Shown here one piece after another: positions 46,155 through 56,760 of a stretch of DNA of 64,000 nucleotides. Position numbers and translations under genes: made by a program. The notes under the pieces are model-generated. The model searched no databases, was not told the DNA's origin, and saw only the letters and a list, made by a program, of their open reading frames with translations. The DNA lies in contig JAUMIR010000001.1 in assembly GCA_030847615.1 (NCBI GenBank), positions 290,496,187-290,560,186 on the forward strand, given 5' to 3'. This DNA comes from Gambelia wislizenii (Eukaryota > Chordata > Lepidosauria > Squamata > Crotaphytidae). Within the stretch, counting starts at the first letter, position 1. Every line of letters begins with the position of its first letter.

Positions 46155-46796
46155 AGACTTGTCTATACAGTGAAAATACACCTCATAGAATTTGAGGAGA
46201 TTGCGATTTGTTTAAATGGGATCCCACATCAATCGGCCATCTTTGAAAGGAGGGGGGGGCAAAAATGCCAAAAACTACACAGGAAAAGGCTCTGCGGCAT
46301 CCCCCCATATTTTTTTAAAAAAAACTGTGATGGAAAGGCTCATTATTGCTCATTGGGACAAATGATTCACTTTGATGCGCATTTCCCATAAGAGTGGAAG
46401 TGGAAAGCTGATTGATCAGATACATGCCGGAGGTAGAGCTTGCTGGCAAGGCAAGTGCCCTGAACCACGATGTTGGATTTTTGCATGTGCTGAGGTGATG
46501 AAACAGCCTCCCCCTCCCTTTTATGTTTATTTAAGTGGAAGATCACACTTCTGCACCTTGGATATGCTTATAAAAAAATACTGTTCAGTGGTAGCAACTG
46601 GTGACAATAAAAATGTGAGTAATTCACTTGTGCCTGCCATCTTAATTCACAGGCATGCCCGTTTGAACATAAAACGATTATGGCATTGCATGCCTGCGAT
46701 TTTGAGAAAAAACACCCACGGAAACAAATAAAAGCTGCTGCGAATTGGTGTTAGTGTGCATCAATCCACATTTTATAGCCTCATATTGACAAGCCC
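46155..46796 (+). mobile_element. Non-autonomous DNA transposon with CTTGTCTATACAG ends, copy 2c
   Basis: 642 bp with left end AGACTTGTCTATACAGTG and uninterrupted right end CCTCATATTGACAAGCCC. It is collinear with copies 2a and 2b and shows where D split copy 2b. It is non-coding. Confidence 0.85.
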
Positions 46797-47457
46797 TTCG
46801 TCTATTTTCCAAAAATCTATTTTCACAACCCGATTTATCTCTGGATTGCCAATTTTTGATAGCATCCTGTGGTGCAACTGGCCTTTTTCTGCCACTCATA
46901 TGCAGATGAAATGTGCATATTATAGCCTAGGTGCATGAAATTATATAGAGATGTTATGTGGTGCAAGATTAATGATATGAGAGCAAATATTTTGCATGTC
47001 AAAGCACATTTCTCAGCAGAATATAACTGTGTGGTATTTTTTTTTCCCCTTCCAGTGTAAGTTTTGTAAAAAGAATAAACATTTTATAAACTTTGGATGT
47101 GACTGAACCAACATTAGGAACTTTTGAAGTACTATTTATTTCAAGAGGGAGGTTACACATGTACTCAAATTTCACACAGTTAAAATCTATGGAAATTTAA
47201 AATGCTTAAGATTAGCTGGATCTTATTCTTTGTTTTCAGGATGTAGTCTCCTCAATTTATAACCTACACAATAAAACATGGAAAAGAGGATAATGTGCTA
47301 GATTGTCTTCAGGTATTAATTGACCTGACTCACTGTAATAGAAATCTGTGCATCTCTAGAGGCAGTTCATTCTGGAGGGACTCTTTGTGAATGTGGAAAG
47401 GCTATATGAACCTGGAGAAGAGCATTCTGGAAGAAAGCAGGCCTCCTCCTCCTCCTT
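46797..47457. other. Unassigned stretch
   Basis: No supported feature. An AT-rich 26-bp phrase at 47071-47096 (AATAAACATTTTATAAACTT) recurs at 49496. Confidence 0.4.
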
Positions 47458-47496
47458 CTCTCTCTTTCTCTCTCTGTGTGTGCGCACGTGTGTGTT

Positions 47497-47548
<52 letters not shown>

Positions 47549-47571
47549 AGGGAGAGAGAAGGAGGGAGGGA
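47458..47571. repeat. Compound microsatellite (TC)n-(GT)n-(GA)n
   Basis: Pyrimidine tract, then (GT)n, then (GA)n and GGAG-rich units. Reading frames here are artefacts. Confidence 0.96.
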
Positions 47572-47668
47572 GAATATGTAAGTAAACTGGAGCTATTCTG
47601 CAGACAAGACCCTCTTCCACTATTATAGCACGATGATTCCACTAACTGCAATGGCTGCAACCTCTGGA

Positions 47669-47737
47669 CTACCTAGCAAGACAGAATCAGGCCAAACTCT
47701 AGATTTAAAGTTCTGCTCTCATGGCTGTCTGCGGTCT
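47669..47737. other. 69-bp insert flanked by a 12-bp duplication
   Basis: GCAACCTCTGGA occurs on both sides (47657-47668 and 47738-47749). The insert (from CTAGCAAGACAGAATCAGG to CATGGCTGTCTGCGG) is about 90 percent identical to 49173-49237. See findings. Confidence 0.75.
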
Positions 47738-47813
47738 GCAACCTCTGGAATTCTGGGATTAGTAATTTGGGGAGGCACCAGAGGAGCTCTCTGATATGTG
47801 TGTGCCTTAAAGC

Positions 47814-47975
47814 CACATGAATTTCATAGTGTATTCTTAGGTAATGAATATTCAGTGGTGGTTTTGCCAGTTCCTTCCTCTGAAATATAGCCTACAGCAC
47901 CTGGTATTAATTGGTGGTCTTCCATCCAAGTACTAACCAGAGCTGATACTGCTTAGCTTTCAAGATCAGACAAGA
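47814..47975 (-). mobile_element. 5S-rRNA-derived SINE
   Basis: Plus strand shows the reverse complement of the copy at 10861: GCCAGTTCCTTCCTCTGAAA, ATAGCCTACAGCACCTGG, CTTCCATCCAAGTACTAACC and AGCTTTCAAGATCAGA. It lies within the palindromic MITE. Confidence 0.87.
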
Positions 47976-48069
47976 TCTTGTGCCTTTATGGTCCCAGGAT
48001 TCCATAGTATGGAGTCATGGCAGTTAAAGTAGAATCGCAGTGCTATAACTGTGTAGTGTGAAAGGGCCC

Positions 48070-48418
48070 AAGGCCTTTGACCTTGCCTTGCAACTGACCA
48101 TGTGAGGTTCTAGGAATGGTAGTCCAAAATGTGGTTTTTCCCAGCTCTGCCCAGGTGTACCAGCATTTCTCATTCTAGCATTTAAATTCTGCTCCTCACA
48201 ACTCAGTAGTTCAAGTTGACCAACATCGATTTTAAGTGAACACATTTGCCACATCTTATCTTTCATTATAAGTGAGAACAGGAAACTGAAAGCAGTATGG
48301 GGAATTTTGGGGGAGGAAAAGGAGATGGAGTCAACATGTTTATGTGACAAACCATTCTAAATACTAGCAACATGCTTAGAGCAGCTCCATAGTTATTTTC
48401 AGGTATGGGTCTTGATTC
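48070..48418. other. Unassigned short stretch
   Basis: No supported feature. The minus-strand frame 48024-48350 partly overlaps the MITE. Confidence 0.4.
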
Positions 48419-48421
48419 TTA

Positions 48422-48754
48422 GGAGATTTTCAGATAGGGGAAAAAACCCCTGCGGAGGTCGGGAGAAAAATGGGTCTGTTCCACTTCCAATGCTCCATTT
48501 CACATGCCCTGTCCTCCTCCCAACCTCCGTTCATTCTCCCTCCGTCCTGCTTTCATTTTCATTCTGCTGTTTTTTACTAACTGAAGTTTTCGTCAATAAA
48601 AAACAGTGGAAGGAAAATGAAAGCAGGATGGAGGGAGAATGAACGGAGGTCGAGAGGAGGACAGGTGTGTGTGAAACAGAGCACTGGAAGCGGAACAGCC
48701 CCGTTTTTCTCCCGACCTCCGCAGGGGTTTTTTTCGCCCATCTGAAAAATCTCC
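48422..48754. mobile_element. Foldback DNA transposon, GGAGATTTTCAGA ends (copy F)
   Basis: 333 bp with ends GGAGATTTTCAGATAGGGG and CATCTGAAAAATCTCC. The arms are long inverted repeats (CCCTGCGGAGGTCGGGAG on the left, CTCCCGACCTCCGCAGGGG on the right). The 3-bp duplication TTA lies at 48419-48421 and 48755-48757. It is non-coding; apparent frames on both strands mirror each other. Confidence 0.92.
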
Positions 48755-48757
48755 TTA

Positions 48758-49734
48758 GACAAACTGAAGCCCCATTTAGGCCTTCTTTGACTTTTAATAA
48801 CAACTGTGTGAGGTGAAGAGTGAGGCCGTGCCCAGTGTATCATGAGTCTTTCTCTACAATCTGTACTTTTGGGACACATCTGAAAAGAGGAGCCTGATCA
48901 ACATGTCCAGAATCCCTCCCCTGCCCACAAGATGTGGAAACCATGTACCGGTAATCAGGGAAAGACCCTGGAAAATTTACTTTTTGGGACAACAATGTAG
49001 TCTACTCTGTTAAATCTTTAATTTTTAAAAATGCATATTTTATCTTCTGTAAATGCTTTACATGGAGAGAGGTTTGGAATTCTCTGGCTTCCTTCTTCCT
49101 TCCCTATTTCTTGACAATCTTCTGTGACAAGTGAATTCTTGGTTTATGGAGGCATGGGAAAGGAGAGTTTATCTAGCAAGACAGAATCAGGCCAAACCCT
49201 AGATTTAAAGTTCTGCTCCTATGGCTGTCTGCAGTCCGTTTACTCTATAGCTACAAAGAGGGCTGCACATTCTTTTCCATACAATATTTTCCTCTCTTGG
49301 TCTTTGTGGAGATATGTTTAAGCTTTGAACATCAACTAAGAAATGGACTTATTATGCCTGTAATGGAAATCTTGTGTGGTGGGGAGATTAATGACAGCAG
49401 TCAAAATCCTTTTATAGTATTTTTGTATGCCAGACCACAGAATGCAGTTATGTAGTATTTTCTTTCCTAGAGGAAGGGGAGAACCCACCTAAACAGAATA
49501 AACATTTTATAAACTTTAGACATGAGAAAGGTTTGGAAGTAACTAATTCCAAATATAATGTTAGTTTGAATTAATTCCTTTCTTCAAAAATGAAGGCATA
49601 ACCAAGTTACAATTGTAAGTCAAGGGTAGACAATTTCACTCCTTTTACAGTACAGTGCAACTGTTCTGAGCTACTTTTATAGTCATAAGGTGGTCATAAG
49701 GTTTTTTTTTGTTTTTGTTTTTTGTACAGTTGGC
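48758..49734. other. Unassigned stretch holding the possible donor copy
   Basis: 49173-49237 matches the insert at 47669-47737, and 49496-49521 matches 47071-47096. No gene is recognised. Confidence 0.45.
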
Positions 49735-49835
49735 TGAATCCACGGATTCTGCATCCATGGATTCAACCACAGTTTGAAAATATTCCAACATAAAAAATTT
49801 AAAAATTCCAAAAAGCAAACCTTGATTTTGCTGTA

Positions 49836-50166
49836 TATGTATATGTATATGGTTATGGTTATGTATATGTATATCTCTGGCTTTTCTTCGCAAACGAAGA
49901 TTCAGGAAGGACTCATCCCGCGCTTTCTGCAAGCGCGCTGATGACTAAAAAGGCCAATCCGAGATAGACAAGTCCGGTTGCAAAAAGCACAGCAGAAGGT
50001 CTCCTTGGGTGATGTTTTTGGGTTGTGATTCTTTCTGTGTTGTCGTTTCTCTTCAAGACTTGTTCGTTGTGAGTTCTCAAATAAGGCTGCAGCATTGTGG
50101 ATAGTGCGTCTCCATGCCTCCCGATGTGAGGCCAGGGCGGACCACTGTTGGTGATCAATTTGGCCA
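49836..50166 (-). mobile_element. LINE copy 3 (RTE-like), 3' end with (TATATG)n tail
   Basis: Minus-strand coding: GQIDHQQWSALASHREAW, then LEEKRQHRKNHN and the zinc finger CCAFCNRTCLSRIGLFSHQ, stop at 49902. The shared 3' end lies near 49876 and runs into (TATATG)n at 49836-49875. LINE homology ends abruptly at 50166. Confidence 0.85.
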
Positions 50167-50976
50167 ATATGTAATTCTCTTGAATATGTTGCCATTCCCA
50201 GTGTGCTGATTGGCTGCTTAGGAAACATACCCAACCAATCATAGCATTCTGTTGGCTGGCTAATCACCACACTGGGAGCGGAAATGTGTGGCCTTTTCCT
50301 CCTTCTCCTCAGAGGCGGGGCAGACAGCCTCGGACGACATCCCCACCTGCACTGTTTCCTCCTCCTTTGCCAGTGCCACCTAGTTGCCTGGGCTCACCCA
50401 TGAGGTGCTGGCCACCCATCCTCCAGCCCTCAGGGGGGCTGCTTTTCCTCCTCCTTCTCTTCCTCCAGCCTCGCCTCACCTGCTTACCTTGCCTCCCTGG
50501 CTGCCTGAGCCTGTGTACGCTCGCAAAAAACCCCACACCTCTCCAAAGCTGGAGAGGGAAGGCGAGGGGGAGGAGCACACCTGCCAGCAGGAATGCACAC
50601 CTGCAGAGGGAAGAGGGGACATGGCCACATTCCCACACAGAGGATTTTGGGGGTGGCTTTGGTGAAGAAGGCCATGGAGTGTGCGAGGAGAGTGAGCAAG
50701 CAAGTGTGCCCCTCTTGTGCATCCTCCGGAGCCTCCTCTTGCGTGCCTGGTTTGACTCTCCTCCCCTCCAAATATAGGAGAAGAAAAAGAAGAAGGAAAA
50801 ATATAAGAGGAGGAGGAAGAGGAGGAGGAGGGGTTCACACGTTATACCTCTCTCACACACGAGGGTGCAAGGATCACACCACCACCTCCACAACAACACA
50901 CACACACACACACTCCATGTCCTTTCCTTACTTGGAGAAGCTCCTATAGTGGCATATATTACACTGGATATAGCTA
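50167..50976. promoter_or_regulatory. GC-rich, CCAAT- and GC-box-bearing segment of unknown origin
   Basis: Two CCAAT boxes in opposite orientation (ATTGG at 50209-50213, CCAAT at 50235-50239) lie 75-100 bp upstream of a GC-box-like AGGCGGGGC (50312-50320). CpG-bearing, GC-rich sequence follows to about 50700. This resembles a TATA-less promoter, but it sits inside the insertion that splits the Tigger MITE. The 163-codon plus-strand frame (50286-50777) is proline/leucine-rich with no domain I recognise. Regulatory function is inference. Confidence 0.25.
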
Positions 50977-51090
50977 GTTTTATATAAGGGACACCATTTT
51001 ATTGTGCCACTGTATAGAATTGGATCTGAGCATCCACAGATTTTGGTATCCATGGGGTGTCTTGGAACCAAACCCTAGCGGATACCCACT

Positions 51091-52351
51091 AAACTACAAA
51101 CCCATGGCTTGTAAAATTGCAATTGATATTTAAAGAAATAATTGAAAGTAAATCTTCTAGTTACTTTTGAATATGGATAATTCAAACAGTTACTTTTGAA
51201 GACATCAACCTAACAGTAACTAAGTAATATGGTATCTTCAAAAGGTAACTATAACCAATTACTTTTTATAAAATAACTCATAAGAGCTGGAGATAAGAGA
51301 ATAAATTATTTAATTTTTTAAAAAAATTATGCCACACCACTGCTTTAAGCAAGAATATTAAGTACAGTATGTGCTTAGATCTCCCACTGAAACCAGTGGA
51401 ACAAAAATATACTCAACTTTAACAGGATTATCCTGTTTTTCAGATGTGTTCTACTTAATTTATAAGAAAGGTGATAAGAGCTCTATGCAGTCATTATTTG
51501 CAACACAAGAAGACCTAAACTGGAGCTGGATGTGCACCCAAGTCCTGCTTCAATGTCCCTGCACACCTGGCTACTTTAGAGACCTTGCTTATTTAATGCA
51601 AAGATGTGAAAGTTGGTTAAAATGTTTAGAAAACACAGCCTTTGTAGGAAACCTGCTTTTCAAGGTTGAAGATTTCAGGGTTATACGTGGGTACATGTAT
51701 TCAGTTCAATGCAAAGCAGATGAAGCCCTCTAAGGCAGCCCCCCACATGGAAATGCTGTGGACGAAGTTTGAGCATACACCCATGTTGTCTCACCTGTTT
51801 AGTCCTATTTCACATCCTCCCTCATTTCACAGCTGAAAACTGGAACACATGAGGCCAAGCAACAGCAGAGAGTGGTCAAGAGTGGTCAAGCAAAAGTTAG
51901 TAATGAGGAAGAACACACAAACTAGGAGATACAGCAGCAATTTGCTTTTGCCTGAGCCTACTGAGAAGAGCAAGTTTCCACCCACCCCTGCACAATTAAG
52001 TGACTGCAAATTACATTTCTGCTTTGAACTCAGTTTGCACTAGTAAAAGTAAGTTGAGGATAAAGAAGGAAAGTGGGAGGACGAAAGAGAAACTGGGATC
52101 ACATGTTCATCAAGTCCTGACTTTATGGTTCCTACTGGATCATGTTTCCTACTGCCAGGTCTCGGAAGCAGCAGTGTTCATGCTCCCATTCTTGCTGGGT
52201 AACATTTTCTTTAATATTTACTCCCAGATTGAGGACAGAGATATTGAATTTCAACCCTGCTATTATTCCAGGGAGCCTGCAGTATGCAGCCCTGCAAGAC
52301 TGTTTTTGCAGCCCCTGAATCCACCCAGACTGTCCTGGAGATTTGGGCTGC
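51091..52351. other. Unassigned stretch with a 120-codon frame
   Basis: The plus-strand frame 51371-51733 (for example LIYKKGDKSSMQSLFATQED) has fairly balanced composition but no recognised domain. I do not claim it as a gene. Confidence 0.3.
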
Positions 52352-52557
52352 TGACACACAGCAAAAATAGTGCAGCTTGACACTGCTTTAACTGTCATGG
52401 CTCAATGCTATGGAATCCTTTGTAGTTTGGTGAGGCATGAGCATTCTTTGGTAGAGAAGGCTAAAGGCCTTGTAAAACTACAAATCCCATGATTCAGGAG
52501 GAAGGATCCATGGCAAATAATCCTGTTTCAAACTGGATTATTTGTGTACTGTGGATT
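52352..52557. mobile_element. Palindromic MITE, sister type
   Basis: GCTTTAACTGTCATGGC with GGAATCCTTTGTAGTTTGGT pairs with AAAACTACAAATCCCATGAT. The ends CACACAGCAAAAATAGTGC and AATCCTGTTTCAAACTGG are diverged inverted repeats. Confidence 0.65.
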
Positions 52558-53779
52558 TGGCCATCAATGTCACTGTTGTGAAGCCAAAGCAGCATTAGGG
52601 CAACAGTAGAAAGTGATACTTCCTTCAAGATGTCTGCTGAATAAGAAGAGAAACTTGCATTGAAATATGAAGTCCATAGGCATTGGAGTAAATGGCTGTC
52701 ATCACCAGAAATTACAAAGCCCTCCTTCACACCCTATATTGACCTACCCCCAAATCAGTTAAATGCCTCTGGCTTTACAGCCTGTAAACAAGGTGGGTGA
52801 GATTGGGATAACATTGCATTTTAGTCCTAGTTATATCCATCACTTTCAGTTTGTAGAACTAGGAAGGAGACAGAAGTGATATCTGTTATTCATATTCACA
52901 TAATTGACTTACATCTGTGATTTATTCTGTGACATTGTTATGCGTCTCCATTTTGCATTTTTAAAAAATATGTGGGGGAAATGAAATACAACTTTTTGTA
53001 TGCAAAAAAGACAGAGACAGACCATGATGAGAGATACAGTGCTTTTGGAGCCTGGTTTTTCCAGACCGAACTGCTGGCAGGTAATGTTTTCCATATTCTG
53101 TGGGCCAGAGTGTCTTTGTTTGTTTAAAAGGAAAATGGAGATTTCCCCAATTTTACCTTAAACTTGAGTTCTGAGGTTAAAGGAACATTAATCAATCTGA
53201 ACATAATATCTATCTTTAGAACATGCTGCAAGAACAATTTAACATAGCTAACAGTCTACAATAGTTCATTTATGGCAATGGGGAGAATGTTGCCTGTGGA
53301 ACACATATGTCCCCCCAAACATACTTTTTATGGCCTCTGAAACTCCCCAGGTCATTCCCCCAAGATCCCTGGGTCTCCTAAATTTGTTTTTAATCTTTTC
53401 ATCATGATTTTCATGATGATTTTCCATCCAAGAATCTCCCAAACCACCCAAAGCTGCATGCCAATATGGCAATTACCCTTCCCATGACCCCAGAACTCCT
53501 CGACCCCCTTGTTTTTTTCCAGCCAGATTTCAACCAGAAATGACAACTAGGAATGGCATCATGTCACTTCCAGTACACTGGGATATGTTGCAGCCTGGGC
53601 AAAAATCCCCACTCTCCCACTACAAAACACAGCTGGAACGGAAGAGGACCAATAAAATGAAGCTGACAAGATAGAGGTAGAGTGGACTGCTCATTCCTTG
53701 GTCTGGGAAGTGGTTGCTCCACCCATTCCAAATGGAATGACATTGCTCCTGGAGGGAAGGTTCTATACTCCCCAACTTG
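52558..53779. other. Unassigned stretch
   Basis: No supported feature. Poly-C and AT-rich patches only. Confidence 0.4.
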
Positions 53780-54225
53780 CCCCTGCCAAACAGTATTGTT
53801 TTTTTAAAAAACTAAATCCAAGGTGCAGAAGAGCAATCTTCCACTTACATAACGGGGGCGGGGGGAAGAAAGGCTGTTTCATTGCCTCAGTGCACAATTG
53901 CTACAGCGACAATCTAACATGGCGGTTCCAGGCGCTGCCTTGTTAGCAAGTTCTGCTCCCCATGCACATCCAACCAATCAGCTATCCTCTTCAGGAATGT
54001 GCTCCGCTGTGATTTGGTTGTCCTAACAAGTGGGAGTGCACATTTCCCCTGCAGGCTTGAAAAAACTCTTGAAAAGCCCTGAAGGCTTTCCCCCTGTAGT
54101 TTACCTGAAATTTGGTTTCCCTCCCTCCAAAAATGACGGAACGCTGAGGGATCCTATTTCAACACATGGGATTCCCCCCCACCCCACCCCAGATTCTCTG
54201 GGGATTTTATTTCACCATCTGGACC
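53780..54225 (-). mobile_element. Partial DNA transposon of the CTTGTCTATACAG family, copy 2d
   Basis: Reverse relative to 2b: GCCAAACAGTATTG, AATCCAAGGTGCAGAAGAG, ATGGCGGTTCCAGG and GGTTGTCCTAACAAGTGGGA, then TTTCAACACATGGGATTCCC. Neither terminal repeat is clear. Confidence 0.65.
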
Positions 54226-55899
54226 GGCCCTGTCATATTCATTTTCCTTAAGAGTAACTTTTCTAGCTCTACTTAGATCGAAAATCAAGACCACACAGGG
54301 AAAGACATTGCCGTTTGTTTATGTTTTCTTTTGATGGATTCATTGTTCTGCTCAGTGGCGGCACTAGGAGGGTGAGGAGAGGCCAAACTGCACCAGGCAA
54401 CGCCGTTGGGGGGAGAAGTGACACCAGCATTAGTGATGCCACCAGTTCTGGTACATATAGTATGTGAGCCTCTTAATGTAGTAAGCATGTAGCTCCACCA
54501 TAGCATCCTCCAACTCACAATCCCTGGCCCTTGGATTGCCCTTCAGATTGCTGGCATTTGTTCCTGGCCTTCCTGCCTGTAGTTTAAATCAAGATTAAGT
54601 TAGCATTACTCCCCATTGCCCAAGAGACCATGCTGGTGGTGTGTGTGTTTGTGTGTGTAGCATAAATTATCTATTTATAATTTATATATAATAGATAATA
54701 TATTATCTATTATAGATAATATAAATTATCTATTTATGTTATAACATATGGAATTATCTATTGATTGTGCTGGAGGTTTCTTGTGTTGAAATGGCAACAC
54801 TGCGTGACCAAATGTGCAACCAAAGAAATACTACCAGCAATTTCAGAGGTCTAGGAATTTCAGCATCTGAACTGCATGTGCTGCTCTGCTTCCACAACCT
54901 TGATCTGAAGGCAATATTGTCCATCAAATGAAAATGCCCAACCAACTTCTGAAGGGGAACTTCTGCTTGTGTAAAACATCAGCTGGTTTCTGGCCATTGG
55001 AATCAGTTTGGAAAACACCAAATGAAAGTGTGTGATGAACTCAAACCTGCAGCAATAAGGCACTCTTTAGTGTGTTAGGCTAAAGCTCCCATCATGCCCT
55101 GCCAGCACAGCTGCTCTGTCTGGGGATGATGGTAATTGGGAACCAATAGAGAGGGAGGTTACTGAGTTGGCTGGAGTGTTCATTTGCTAGCTGGACAAAT
55201 GGTAGAGAAAAAAATTGTTTACATAAATTGCAGGAAAGAGGCTCAAAGGTGTCAAAAGCTTCATGACTTCAGAGTAATGACTTGCATAGTTATCTGACAC
55301 ACAAGTGGTCTGTGTATTTAATGATTATTAGGTATATTATTGTTGCTTTAATGTATTAATGGGTTCAAACACAATTATGTGCTTTATCCCTGTCTTGTTT
55401 AGCACATGCTTACTTCCTTGTTAATTGACACGTTTAATGCAGACCAGATAATTTAACAAGCCAATTAATTCCCTGCCCCAACACTGATGGCAAGTGTCTT
55501 CTGACAGAAATTTCATTCTCAAATGAAAGAAATGTAGGATTTCTTTTCAGTTGGGTTCTTAAGCTAGTTACGTATTTTGAATTACTTCCTCACACATTGC
55601 AATCATTCAGCTTTTATCCAGCTGCTGTATTCCATGGATATGATGTTCTGGCTAAATTCAGCTCTGAAGAAACTGAGCAGGGTTTTTTTTTTTTTTTTTT
55701 TTTAAGAAGCACACATGAAATGCATGACTGGATGCAGCATAAGGGGCTGGGATTGGCTGTGACAATCATTTCTTCAATATATGTGTTTGCTGTTTGCAAT
55801 GTGTGAAGCAGCCCTGATCACTTTCTGTGGTTACACATCAGCAACCAACAGCCCCAGATCCAAATCATGGGACCAGTTACATGGCAGAATAAAGTGTGT
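54226..55899. other. AT-rich stretch with an AT palindrome and poly-T
   Basis: 54660-54745 is a TTATCTAT/ATAGATAA palindromic array and 55682-55704 is a T run. 55080-55150 has a hAT-MITE-like phrase (CTCCCATCATGCCCTGCC). No gene is recognised. Confidence 0.5.
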
Positions 55900-56382
55900 G
55901 AAATTCCGGATTACCGTCCTTTCGCGCCAGCAGTGCATAGTTCATACGATTTATTGCTAAATTGGAAGATCTGGTGAGTTTTGCCTTTCTAAATTCACAC
56001 AAACAAAGGTGTGGGGGGGTCATGGCCTCCAGGTCACTATCACTAAAGCCAAGCAGGAGGTGGGAAGGAAGCAAAGAGGGGGGCAGTGCGAGGGGGAAAG
56101 AGACTGTAACTTCGTAGCTTCGTCTGTATATAAAGCAACAAAAAAGGAAGGAGACCATGGAGAAGGAGAGGAATAATGACAAAGGGGGGAAGGAAAACAG
56201 CTGAGAGCGTGCACACGCACACACACACACACACAAGAACGATCGAAGCAGCTGAGATTCCGTTCACTCTGCAATCCCTGCCAGCTGTGCTTCTCTCTCT
56301 CGCATGGGCGTACACACACACACACACAGTAAAGTGATTGAGCGATCAGCCGGATATCTCTCTCTCTCTCTCTCTCTCTCAT

Positions 56383-56439
<57 letters not shown>

Positions 56440-56760
56440 AAGAGGAACTTTAATTATGCTAAATCAAGCCAGCTGGCTAGATGTTTTCATTTGAGGTTCA
56501 TCTCTTGCAAGTTCACTCCTCCTTCGTGATCCAACCAATCACCGCTCAGCTCTGCTATGGCAATTTCGGGAAGAGTGCTGGTAGTTTCCACTGCTGTAAG
56601 CGAAATGGTAATTCACACAGTCGATAATGTGCTGACTTGCGCTACTTTTCAAAAAAGTCGGAGGGTATACCGAAAGCTGATACTACGCGATTTATGGGGG
56701 GTTTTTTTGCCTCCCTCCTTCTGAATATGGTGACTTTGATCCGAAAAATGTGGGCACTAT
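55900..56760. promoter_or_regulatory. Non-repetitive CpG-retaining region, candidate regulatory DNA
   Basis: Apart from its microsatellites, this is complex sequence with unusual CpG retention. 56521-56720 holds ten CpG sites and 55908-55950 holds about five, in a CpG-poor window. A CCAAT box lies at 56535-56539. No repeat family matches. It could be a conserved non-coding element, a promoter or a 5' exon. No coding frame is convincing. Confidence 0.3.
56216..56437. repeat. Microsatellite cluster (CA)n, (TC)n-(AC)n-(GA)n
   Basis: (CA)n at 56216-56235 and 56313-56329, then (TC)n at 56357-56380, (AC)n at 56383-56400 and (GA)n at 56401-56437. Confidence 0.96.

Larger units (their letters stand above)
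47609..48069. mobile_element. Palindromic MITE carrying two insertions
   Basis: The left end CCCTCTTCCACTATTATAGC and right end GCTATAACTGTGTAGTGTGA are inverted, with inner arms ending GGCAGTTAAAGTAG. It is interrupted by a 69-bp insert (47669-47737) and by a 5S-SINE (47814-47975). Confidence 0.75.
49737..51090 (-). mobile_element. Tigger/MER2-like MITE, split by a 1.1-kb insertion
   Basis: The left part (49737-49835) starts CAGTTGGCTGAATCCACGG after TA. The right part (from about 50977) continues TTTATATAAGGGACACC, GAGCATCCACAG, TTTTGGTATCC to GGAACCAAACCCTAG. Joined, they match the copies at 13017 and 20690. The far end is degraded. Confidence 0.75.

Noticed and set aside
48412..48879. 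Several frames with similar peptides on both strands
   Set aside because: They mirror each other because the sequence is a foldback transposon.
50286..50777. 163-codon proline/leucine-rich frame
   Set aside because: GC-rich sequence favours open frames, a longer one exists on the opposite strand, and no domain or start context supports it.
51371..51733. 120-codon plus-strand frame
   Set aside because: Composition is plausible but no motif, splice context or homology is visible.
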